A stretch of 18,795 bases of DNA, from the NCBI GenBank assembly GCA_014858325.1, contig RKCM01000178.1, forward strand, positions 1-18,795, in the 5' to 3' direction. This DNA is from Oscillospiraceae bacterium (GTDB lineage Bacteria > Bacillota > Clostridia > Oscillospirales > Ruminococcaceae). The notes under the pieces are model-generated. The model was not told the origin of the DNA. It made no database searches and saw only the letters and a program-made list of their open reading frames with translations. Numbering within the stretch: the first letter of the stretch is position 1; each line of letters begins with the position of its first letter. Shown here piece after piece: positions 1-5,939 of this stretch. The position numbers and the translations under genes are program-made.

Positions 1-1079
1 CACCGTGGGTGACGGACAGCACGGCACGGCGCGTTGGGCAACGCCCAAGGAGATTCACACGACCTATCATGTGGTCCCGTTTCGCCCTCGCCGCTGGCGC
101 AAGCCGCGCTGTGGGCGGCCAGGTAGGCCCGCCGGGCCTCGGCCTCGGCGTTCTTGGCGGCTTCGTACTGGGCGTTCAGGCCGTCCAGCTGGCTCTTCCC
201 CGCTTCCTGATGGCTCTGCCACGCGGCGTCCTCTCCGGCATCGGCAGCCGCCCGGGCCAGCAGGGCCGCGCCCCGGTTGACGAGGGCCGCCGTCTCTTTT
301 TCGGCGGCTTCCCGGCCTGCGTTCACAATATTCTCCAAGGCAGCCGCCCGGGTCTGGGCCTCTGCCAGCACGGCGTGGAGATTTTCCAGCTCCACCCGGT
401 CGCCCTGCAGCGCTTCCAGATCCAGCTCCGGCTGGGGCAGGATGTACTGGTACAAAAACTCCCGGAAATTGGGGATCTCGTCCATGCTGGTGCCCATCTG
501 GAACACCTCGTTGAACTTTTTGCCCAGCGGGCTGGACGCCCGGCCAATGCCGAGGGCGCGGCAGATGCGGTCCCGGGCCTCGCCGGGGCTGCGGGTATAG
601 GAGAGCCGCCCCACGGCGGGCTTAAAGTCCTCCTTGGCGCTGGGAGCCCCGGTGCGGGGGTCGATAAAAGGCAGCTGCTCCAGCGTGCAGCCGTCCTCGG
701 AGAGATACCAGGTCTGGTCGCCGGGGTGCAGCTCCTGCATGGGGCCCTCGGACTCCACCCGGACGGCGATGACAAAGGGGCACCGCTTGACGGTATCCCG
801 GAACTCGATGCCGATGTAGGCCACCGTGCGGCCCGGGCGGCGGTAGGCGTTCTCGCCCCGCTGCTTGGCGTGGACGGAGCCCTGCAGGGTGCGTCCGCTT
901 TTTTTGTTGCCCAGGGCGTTGAAATTGCGGTTGGTGGTCAGGCAGTAGCGGATGGCGTCCAGAATGGTGGTCTTGCCCACGGCGTTGACGCCGATCATAT
1001 AGGTGAGCCGGGCACAATCGAAGGTAACGTTTTCAAAGTTGTGCCAGTTGATGAGTTTCAGCCGTTTCAGTTCGATCAT
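1..1079 (-). CDS. jetC: JetC-like SMC-family ATPase of a Wadjet system (N-terminal part, runs off the window)
   Basis: This is the N-terminal ~359 codons of an SMC/MukB-like ATPase. In Wadjet systems JetC is the motor that extrudes plasmid DNA with JetA and JetB before JetD cuts it. The protein opens with MIELKRLKLINWHNF, typical of SMC/AAA_29 heads, followed by a Walker A motif GVNAVGKTT at residues 30-38. From about residue 225 it becomes Ala/Glu/Gln-rich, as expected for the start of the long coiled coil. The ATG overlaps the jetB stop as ATGA, so translation is coupled. A complete family member would be about three times longer; the rest, with the signature and Walker B motifs, is outside the window. 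From about residue 334 (positions 1-80) the translation turns Pro/Cys/Arg-rich with different codon use, which is odd. Identification as the SMC-like subunit is firm from order and motif; the subtype is not settled. Confidence 0.85.
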   Translation of the reverse strand, partial: MIELKRLKLINWHNFENVTFDCARLTYMIGVNAVGKTTILDAIRYCLTTNRNFNALGNKKSGRTLQGSVHAKQRGENAYRRPGRTVAYIGIEFRDTVKRCPFVIAVRVESEGPMQELHPGDQTWYLSEDGCTLEQLPFIDPRTGAPSAKEDFKPAVGRLSYTRSPGEARDRICRALGIGRASSPLGKKFNEVFQMGTSMDEIPNFREFLYQYILPQPELDLEALQGDRVELENLHAVLAEAQTRAAALENIVNAGREAAEKETAALVNRGAALLARAAADAGEDAAWQSHQEAGKSQLDGLNAQYEAAKNAEAEARRAYLAAHSAACASGEGETGPHDRSCESPWALPNAPCRAVRHPR

Positions 1080-1684
1080 TCTTCCACCTCCGCGCCGCCT
1101 GCCGGGTCCTCCGGGCGCTCATACAGCCCCAGCTCGCTGCGGGTGCGGGCGCTCTCGGCGGCAGCGTCCGCCAAATCGGCGTCGGGCAGGGCCAGCAGCA
1201 CCGTGGGGAATACTTCCATGCGGCTGTCCAACCCCGTCAGCCGCCCCACCGGGCGGGCCAGATTGTACCGCCGCAAAGTGCGCATCAATTCTTCCAGCGT
1301 CCGCTGGTCCAGGCGGCGGGGCAGGTTCATCTTCTGCAGCTCGGCCTGCACCTCCTCCACCGTCACCAGCACCTGATCCGCGCTGGCGGAAAGGCTCTCC
1401 CGCTTCTGCAGATAGAGCAATCTCAAAACCAGCAGCAGGATGCTCTCGTATTTCAAAAGGCGGGCCTGGCTGCCCTCGTGCTCGTTGACAAGAGCGGCCG
1501 CCTGCAAAGGCGCGGGGTAGAGCAGCACCGCATAGCCCAGCGGCGCAAACACGGCCCGCACCTCGTTCAGGTGGTCCTGCACATAGAGATATTTAGCCCG
1601 CTGGTCCTCCACGCCGCCCAGCACAAAGCAGTGGTTGAGGAGGTAGTTTGCGGTCTCTTCCAGCAGTTTATTCGGTTCAGCCAT
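1076..1684 (-). CDS. jetB: JetB-like KITE subunit of a Wadjet system (DUF4194)
   Basis: A 202-residue protein of the DUF4194 type, the MukE/MksE-like subunit that binds the kleisin in Wadjet complexes. The N-terminal segment (LLEETANYLLNHCFVLGG, residues about 8-25) and the helical middle with KYESILLLVLRLLYLQK (about residues 78-94) fit this family. They are followed by the winged-helix-like region around LDQRTLEELMRTLRRYNL. Its length matches the usual ~200 residues. The start ATG overlaps the last 8 bases of jetA, and its stop overlaps the jetC start by 4 bases, so the three genes form one translationally coupled unit. The acidic C-terminus (EDPAGGAEVEE) is probably disordered. The call rests on family resemblance plus the gene order A-B-C. 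Confidence 0.85.
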   Translation of the reverse strand: MAEPNKLLEETANYLLNHCFVLGGVEDQRAKYLYVQDHLNEVRAVFAPLGYAVLLYPAPLQAAALVNEHEGSQARLLKYESILLLVLRLLYLQKRESLSASADQVLVTVEEVQAELQKMNLPRRLDQRTLEELMRTLRRYNLARPVGRLTGLDSRMEVFPTVLLALPDADLADAAAESARTRSELGLYERPEDPAGGAEVEE

Positions 1685-3113
1685 GGGTCTCTTCCTCCTC
1701 GTGGGACGCCCTGCGGGGCGTCAAAACAAATTCTTCAAAGCGGAAGCCGCCCCGCTCCACCCATTTGCCCGTGAGGGTGATGTCGTAGTCCCGCCGGGGC
1801 GATTGGGAGTAGGTGTGCAGCCCGATGACCCGGGCAAAATCCTCCGGGTACTCGGCGGCAAGGGTGGAGGCGTTCACCTGCGGGCGGGCCGCCAGCGCCT
1901 GCCGGGCCAGCCGCTCCACGTTTTCCTCGGTGACGGCCATCCGGGCGTAATCCAGCAGCAGCTTCTGCTCCTTTTTCAGTTGTTCGGGGTCCAGCTCGGC
2001 TGGCCGGACGGGGGCCAGCGGCGTCTCGCTGCGGGGCGCGGCGGGCGGGTAGAGGGGTTTGGGCCCAAACACCGCCGCCGGGTACAGGTGCAGGTGCTTT
2101 GCCACAGGGCCTTCGTCCAGCCGGAAGAGCTGGTCCGGCGTTTTGATCTCCTCGGCGTACCGCCGCAGCAAAGCCGTGACGCTGCCCTGGGCCGAGCGGT
2201 CGCTCAGCAGCAAAAACTGTGCCCGCTGCACCGCCCGCTTGCGGTAGCGGATGTGGCTGTCGTCGATGTCCCGGATGAGGGTGCTCATCTCTTCCAGCGC
2301 ATCCCGCTGCTTCTGGATGAGGGCCCGCACCGCCGGGGCGGCTTCGTTCGGCGCGCACCGCTCCACCCGGGCGTAATCCAGCGCCAGCTGGGGTAGGTAC
2401 TTTGTCTCGCATTCGTCCAGCCCCTCTTCCAGGTAGGCGCGGTAGTTGAAGAGGTTGTCGCTGGTCTTGAAGCGGTGGTACGCCGCCGCCACCACTTTTT
2501 CCTCGTACTGGTCAAACAGTTCCAGCACCTCCTGCGGGGTGCGGTTGCGGGTCAGGCGGTCGATGTAGTGCCCGATGGAAGCGTTCAGGGCCCGGAGAGA
2601 CTTGTTCAGCGCTTCCAGGTCGGAGGCCACCTCGTGCAGGACGTTCTCGTAGGGGCTTTTTTCCTCCCCCACGCCCCGCAGCAGCTGCCAGGCCTTGTAG
2701 AGCTTGCCGGTGTAGATCACAACACGGGGGTTCAAAATTTCTTCCAGCGCTTCCAGCAGCGGTGTCACCTCGGGCACAAAGGCCAGCGAGGGCTCCTGCT
2801 CGTAGCTGCCGGGCTGTTCTTCCAGCCAGCCGGTGCGCCGCAGCCGCAGCAAAAAGCCCACGGCCAGCGTATGGGGGTCCCGGGTGGGCTGCTCGTCCTC
2901 ATCCCCCGCCCCGTCGGCATCCAGAGCCAAAGGCTTGGCAACGGCCGCAAAATAATCCTCCGCCCGGCTCACCGCCTCCGCGCGGGAAAGGCTGTAATCC
3001 GCCGTGTGGCGGCACTCCTCCCACAGCAAAAGCAGCAGCTCCGCATAATAGGCCCGGTTGGGCCCCGCCAGCGGGCGGAAAAGCTTTGGGCTGACCAGTT
3101 CAAACAGCTGCAT
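1677..3113 (-). CDS. jetA: JetA-like kleisin subunit of a Wadjet system (DUF5716 type)
   Basis: A 478-residue soluble protein that begins MQLFELVSPKLFRPLAGPNR, matching the DUF5716/JetA family as I remember it. JetA is the kleisin (MukF/MksF equivalent) that bridges the two SMC heads in the Wadjet complex. Seen directly: an N-terminal helical/winged-helix-like region (about 1-130), then a long charged helical middle (about 140-320, e.g. the LNKSLRALNASIGHYIDRL segment), and a C-terminal domain after a Pro-rich linker (PLYPPAAPRSETPLAPVRP). The start is the first ATG, preceded by an AAAGGG-like Shine-Dalgarno. It is the first gene of a leftward operon; jetB begins inside its last codons. A weak promoter containing a palindrome and a possible regulatory RNA lie upstream. 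JetD is not in the window. I cannot assign Wadjet type I, II or III with certainty. Confidence 0.85.
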   Translation of the reverse strand: MQLFELVSPKLFRPLAGPNRAYYAELLLLLWEECRHTADYSLSRAEAVSRAEDYFAAVAKPLALDADGAGDEDEQPTRDPHTLAVGFLLRLRRTGWLEEQPGSYEQEPSLAFVPEVTPLLEALEEILNPRVVIYTGKLYKAWQLLRGVGEEKSPYENVLHEVASDLEALNKSLRALNASIGHYIDRLTRNRTPQEVLELFDQYEEKVVAAAYHRFKTSDNLFNYRAYLEEGLDECETKYLPQLALDYARVERCAPNEAAPAVRALIQKQRDALEEMSTLIRDIDDSHIRYRKRAVQRAQFLLLSDRSAQGSVTALLRRYAEEIKTPDQLFRLDEGPVAKHLHLYPAAVFGPKPLYPPAAPRSETPLAPVRPAELDPEQLKKEQKLLLDYARMAVTEENVERLARQALAARPQVNASTLAAEYPEDFARVIGLHTYSQSPRRDYDITLTGKWVERGGFRFEEFVLTPRRASHEEEETHG

Positions 3114-3132
3114 CGAAACGACCCTTTCTCAC

Positions 3133-3161
3133 AGAATAGTACAACTGTTATTGTACCACAA
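3133..3161 (-). promoter_or_regulatory. Putative jetA promoter with palindromic operator in the spacer
   Basis: On the minus strand TTGTGG (3161-3156) and TATTCT (3138-3133) are separated by 17 bases, a mediocre SigA-like pair. The spacer is almost entirely a perfect inverted repeat GTACAA-N6-TTGTAC (3139-3156), the geometry of a repressor operator. The predicted start site would leave only a ~13-base leader, so the operon may instead, or also, be transcribed from the stronger promoter at 3329-3357. Confidence 0.4.
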
Positions 3162-3171
3162 TCCGCAAGAT

Positions 3172-3220
3172 AAAAAAAGCACGGGCCCGCAAACGATGCA
3201 GTATCGTCTGCCGGCCCGTG
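3172..3220 (-). terminator. Rho-independent terminator of the candidate small RNA
   Basis: Long hairpin with arms CACGGGCC...CAAACGAT (3180-3197) and ATCGTCTG...GGCCCGTG (3203-3220), a 2-base internal loop and a 5-base apical loop. It is followed leftward by seven consecutive T residues on the minus strand (3178-3172). It lies between the strong promoter and jetA, so read-through would be needed for that promoter to serve the operon. Confidence 0.8.
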
Positions 3221-3323
3221 AGGCGCTCCCCTATTCCCGGGCGAACCCGGCAATCTTTTGGGATGTCCGCTCCCATTTGCCCGCGGCAAAAACCGCGTGC
3301 GGGATGCATCCCTTCCAAAATTA
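3172..3323 (-). ncRNA. Candidate structured small RNA or leader upstream of the Wadjet operon
   Basis: A near-consensus promoter directs transcription leftward into ~150 bases with strong pairing potential and no convincing ORF. Elements, read on the minus strand: GGGATG near the 5' end can pair with CATCCC about 45 bases later, with flanking UUUU/AAAA; inside it is a CGCGG/CCGCG hairpin. Then comes CCGGG-TTCG-CCCGG, a very stable tetraloop hairpin. Last is a long stem (3180-3220) followed by seven U residues, which forms the terminator. The 3' end lies ~58 bases before jetA. It could be a free-standing small RNA (6S-like in size, though 5'/3' pairing does not fit well) or a leader with a terminator controlling jetABC. 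I cannot assign it to a known family. Confidence 0.55.
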
Positions 3324-3328
3324 TGTTT

Positions 3329-3357
3329 ATTTTAGCACGGGAAGGGCGCGGTGTCAA
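3329..3357 (-). promoter_or_regulatory. Strong SigA-like promoter for the candidate small RNA
   Basis: Minus strand TTGACA (3357-3352), 17-base spacer, TAAAAT (3334-3329): a perfect -35 and a 5/6 -10. Transcription is expected to start around 3322-3324. This is one of the best promoter matches in the window although no protein gene begins directly downstream. Confidence 0.75.
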
Positions 3358-3360
3358 TAA

Positions 3361-3526
3361 AAACGACTGAATTTGAGCCCGAACGGGCGAAAAATTTTGC
3401 CCAGTCTTTTCCGCAAATTACACAATTCTACCACGAATTTGTGTTAGACTAAGACCAGAATTCAAAAAAGGACGCTTCCCGGTTGCTCCCCCGGGCGGCG
3501 GCTCCCTTCCAAAATTGCAGGCCAAA
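3361..3526. other. Intergenic stretch without a recognisable gene
   Basis: This is the gene-free part between the small-RNA promoter and the terminator of the acylphosphatase operon. It holds an imperfect hairpin AATTT-GA-GCCC-GAAC-GGGC-GA-AAATT near 3370-3397. It also has a second copy (3503-3516) of the 14-base string TCCCTTCCAAAATT that lies at the 5' end of the candidate small RNA (3309-3322). No ORF with a plausible ribosome binding site was seen. Confidence 0.5.
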
Positions 3527-3575
3527 AACTTGAAAGCCCCCGGAACACTGTGGTTCCGGGGGCTTTAAGTTTTTT
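3527..3575. terminator. Bidirectional-looking terminator after the acylphosphatase gene
   Basis: A 14-bp perfect stem (AAAGCCCCCGGAAC at 3533-3546 with its complement at 3553-3566) and a 6-base loop. It is flanked by short T runs on both strands. It is positioned to end the leftward pyrophosphatase-acylphosphatase transcript. Confidence 0.8.
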
Positions 3576-3670
3576 AACCTCTCCGTCTGCTGCGCAGACA
3601 CCTCTCCTAATAGGAGAGGCAAGTCTTGGCTCCCCTACTAGGGGAGCTGGCGCGAAGCGCCTGAGAGGTT
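3576..3670. repeat. Palindromic intergenic repeat element (AACCTCTC...GAGAGGTT)
   Basis: A ~95-base element bounded by inverted AACCTCTC (3576) and GAGAGGTT (to 3670). It contains nested hairpins: TCTGctgCGCAGA-like, CCTCTCC-taa-TAGGAGAGG, and GCTCCCCTA-cTAGGGGAGC. Elements with these motifs recur between genes in gut Clostridia genomes, as I recall; only one copy is in this window. Its right end reaches the first base of the stop codon of the acylphosphatase gene. The structure suggests a REP/MITE-like mobile or transcript-stabilising repeat. Confidence 0.65.
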
Positions 3671-3996
3671 TAGTATCCACGGACAGAAAAACTTCTCTCC
3701 CACGGGTCGGGCTCCACGTCCTTTTGGCGGATGCGCGTAATCTGGATGTAATCGCTGCGCTGGATGAGGGCGAAGAGCTTCCTAAATTTGGCCGGGTCGC
3801 CCTGCACTTCCAGCGTCACCGAGCCGTCGTCCTCGTTCTGCACCCAGCCCGTCAGCGCAAGGCTTTGGGCGGCATACCGGGCGCGGTAGCGGAAGCCCAC
3901 GCCCTGCACCTGCCCCTCGATGGAGTAGCGGCGGCGGACGGTGCCCTCCGGCAGCGCGGGAGGAGCACCCCGCTGGTCTTTCAGAAAATCAAACAT
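3670..3996 (-). CDS. acyP: Acylphosphatase
   Basis: A 108-residue small enzyme that hydrolyses the carboxyl-phosphate bond of acyl phosphates such as acetyl or carbamoyl phosphate. Both family signatures are present: GQVQGVGFRYRA, with the arginine that binds phosphate, and GWVQNEDDGSVTLEVQGD, with the catalytic asparagine. A ~20-residue N-terminal extension precedes the domain. I chose the ATG at 3996 because it sits 5 bases after AGGAG. The adjoining GTG three bases upstream would be too close. The start shares one base with the stop of the upstream pyrophosphatase (TGATG), so the two are translationally coupled. The stop codon touches the palindromic repeat. Confidence 0.93.
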   Translation of the reverse strand: MFDFLKDQRGAPPALPEGTVRRRYSIEGQVQGVGFRYRARYAAQSLALTGWVQNEDDGSVTLEVQGDPAKFRKLFALIQRSDYIQITRIRQKDVEPDPWERSFSVRGY

Positions 3997-5651
3997 CACA
4001 GCTCCTGATAAGCGCTCATGAGGGCGGGGATGAACTGCTTTTTGCGGCTGACGACGCCGGGCAGCGTCCAGCTGTCGTCGGCGTCGGGCTCCATCTCAAA
4101 GCCGCTGCGCAGCATCTCGGCGGCATGGCGGCCGGTGCAGATGACGACGCTTTCCTCCTTGGGCACATCCGTCAGCAGCATGTAGAGGTCTTCCACGTTC
4201 TGCTTGTTCATGGCCTCGGGCAGGTAGGGCTTGAGCAGCTCTTCCGCCGCCTTGAGGTTCTTGCGGGTCATGTAGCTGCCCTGCGCCACGCCGAAGCGGA
4301 CGTCGCCGCACATGAACACCTTGAAGTCCTGCAGGAACACTTCCTCGGGGGTCTTGCCCGCCAGGTTCTCGCCGGCCTCGAACATCTCCAGCGCAAACTC
4401 GTCCATGTCCACCCCTGCGATCTTGGCAAGCCGCTGGGCGGTGGTCCTGTCGATGGGGGTGCAGGTGGGGCTGCGGAAGACCAGCGTATCCGAAAGGATG
4501 GCCGCCAGCAGCAGGCCCGCCGTCTTGGGCTCGATGGTCACGCCGTTTTCGTCGTACATCTGGGTGACGATGGTGGCGGTGCAGCCCACGGGCTGGTTGC
4601 GGAAATAGACCGGGCCGTCGGTCTCCAGGCTGCCGATGCGGTGGTGGTCGATGATCTCCAAAATTTCGGCCTGGTCGAAGCCCTCCACGGCCTGGGTGGC
4701 CTCGTTGTGATCCACTAGGATGATGCGGCGCTTGCGCAGGTTGATGATGTTCCGGCGGCTGATCATACCGCAGTATTTGCCGTCCTCATTGAGGATGGGG
4801 AAATAGCGGTGGCGCACCTTGGCCATCACGCGGGTGACGTCGGCCACGGGGGTGACGAGGGTAAATTTCACGATGTCGTCCCGGGTCATATAATAGGAGA
4901 TGGGGGCGCACTGGCTCATCAGCTTGCCTGCGGCGTAGGTGTCGCAGGGGGCCGTCATGATGGCGACGCCCATTTCCTCGGCAATGCGCCGGATGGTGTG
5001 GCCCACCTTTGCGCCGTTGCAGATGATGAGCAGGGCGGCCTCCTTCTCGATGGCGCACAGCTGGCTCTCGTAGCGGTTGGTGAGGATGACGATGTCGCCC
5101 TTTTCCACCGAGTTTTCCAACATCTCCGGCGTGGCGGTGCCGATCTTGATGTGGCCGCTGGTGCAGACGGCGTTTTCATCGCCCACCACCATGGTGGCAC
5201 CCAGCGTTTCGAGGATGTTCTTGTAGGTCGTGCTGCTCTTGGCCAGCACGCCGGTATCGAACACGTCCATGTTGGCGGTGGCGATGTCCTTCACCGTGAT
5301 GAGGCCTTCCAGCTCATTGTCGGCGTTGGTGACGGGCAGGGTGTCCACCCGGCTGTCGCGCATGATGGACCACGCCTTGCGCAGGCTGGTGGAGCCGGGG
5401 ATGCCGGGCATCTCGCGGTAATCCACATCCCGGATCTTAGGGTTGACGTCGGTGCACATCCGGGGCGGGGTGACGCCGAACTTTTTCAGGACGAACTCGG
5501 TCTCCTGGTTCATCTTGCCCGCGCGGCGGGCCTCGCAGACCAGGTCACTGGTCTTATTTTTGAGCTCCGCATACGCAATGGCGGAGCAGATGGAGTCGGT
5601 GTCCGGGTTGCGATGCCCGATGACCACGACTTTGTGGGCTGCCTTTGGCAT
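3996..5651 (-). CDS. ppaC: CBS/DRTGG-containing manganese-dependent inorganic pyrophosphatase (family II, DHH)
   Basis: A 551-residue cytosolic enzyme that hydrolyses pyrophosphate, pulling biosynthetic reactions forward. The catalytic DHH half is split. The N-terminal metal motif GHRNPDTDS lies at residues 12-20. A regulatory insert follows: CBS (about 72-130), DRTGG (about 133-250) and a second CBS (about 252-303). The rest of the DHH domain follows, with DHN at 314-316 and DHHR at 335-338. The C-terminal DHHA2 domain carries SRKKQ (535-539), the substrate-binding signature of family II pyrophosphatases. CBS-DRTGG members are regulated by adenine nucleotides, and some by diadenosine polyphosphates. 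The ATG follows AAGGGGGAGA at good spacing. The acylphosphatase gene is coupled downstream. All metal-binding motifs appear intact. Confidence 0.94.
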   Translation of the reverse strand: MPKAAHKVVVIGHRNPDTDSICSAIAYAELKNKTSDLVCEARRAGKMNQETEFVLKKFGVTPPRMCTDVNPKIRDVDYREMPGIPGSTSLRKAWSIMRDSRVDTLPVTNADNELEGLITVKDIATANMDVFDTGVLAKSSTTYKNILETLGATMVVGDENAVCTSGHIKIGTATPEMLENSVEKGDIVILTNRYESQLCAIEKEAALLIICNGAKVGHTIRRIAEEMGVAIMTAPCDTYAAGKLMSQCAPISYYMTRDDIVKFTLVTPVADVTRVMAKVRHRYFPILNEDGKYCGMISRRNIINLRKRRIILVDHNEATQAVEGFDQAEILEIIDHHRIGSLETDGPVYFRNQPVGCTATIVTQMYDENGVTIEPKTAGLLLAAILSDTLVFRSPTCTPIDRTTAQRLAKIAGVDMDEFALEMFEAGENLAGKTPEEVFLQDFKVFMCGDVRFGVAQGSYMTRKNLKAAEELLKPYLPEAMNKQNVEDLYMLLTDVPKEESVVICTGRHAAEMLRSGFEMEPDADDSWTLPGVVSRKKQFIPALMSAYQEL

Positions 5652-5785
5652 AGTTGTTTCTCCCCCTTATGGGTCAATACCTTCTTCCCGGGGCCGTAGC
5701 GGCCTGCGGTTTTTATGTTCTTTGGGGCGTTCGGCGGGGCCGCTCCTGCACAGCGCCCGCGGATGGGAATGGTTTCCCTTTTTCC

Positions 5786-5814
5786 ATTTTAGCACAAGTT
5801 TTTGCAAGGGTAAA
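5786..5814 (-). promoter_or_regulatory. Putative promoter of the pyrophosphatase operon
   Basis: Minus strand TTTACC (5814-5809), 17-base spacer, TAAAAT (5791-5786) preceded by TGC, an extended -10. The resulting leader would be ~125 bases, GC-rich, with a GGCCG-CTA-CGGCC-like hairpin, but I recognise no riboswitch in it. Confidence 0.5.
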
Positions 5815-5869
5815 GATGGGCAAACCGGGAGTTTCCCTTAAAATTTTGCGAGATTCTTGTATACATGGC

Positions 5870-5898
5870 TTGAGTTTTCTCCCGAGAGGCGGTATCAT
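5870..5898 (+). promoter_or_regulatory. Putative promoter of the MATE gene
   Basis: TTGAGT (5870-5875), 17-base spacer, TATCAT (5893-5898), which match the consensus at 4/6 and 5/6. The start site would lie ~35 bases before the ATG at 5940, which has GGAGG five bases upstream. Confidence 0.55.
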
Positions 5899-5939
5899 AG
5901 AGCCGTCCCTGTTTTTACGTCAAATTTACGGAGGAAACC

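Noticed and set aside
9..1376. Long plus-strand ORF of 455 codons opposite jetC/jetB
   Set aside because: It has no ribosome binding site or recognisable domain, and is the antisense shadow of the GC-rich jet genes.
3172..3323. Assignment of the candidate RNA as 6S RNA, T-box or a known riboswitch
   Set aside because: The 5' and 3' ends do not form the 6S closing stem, there is no T-box sequence, and I see no known riboswitch core; left unassigned.
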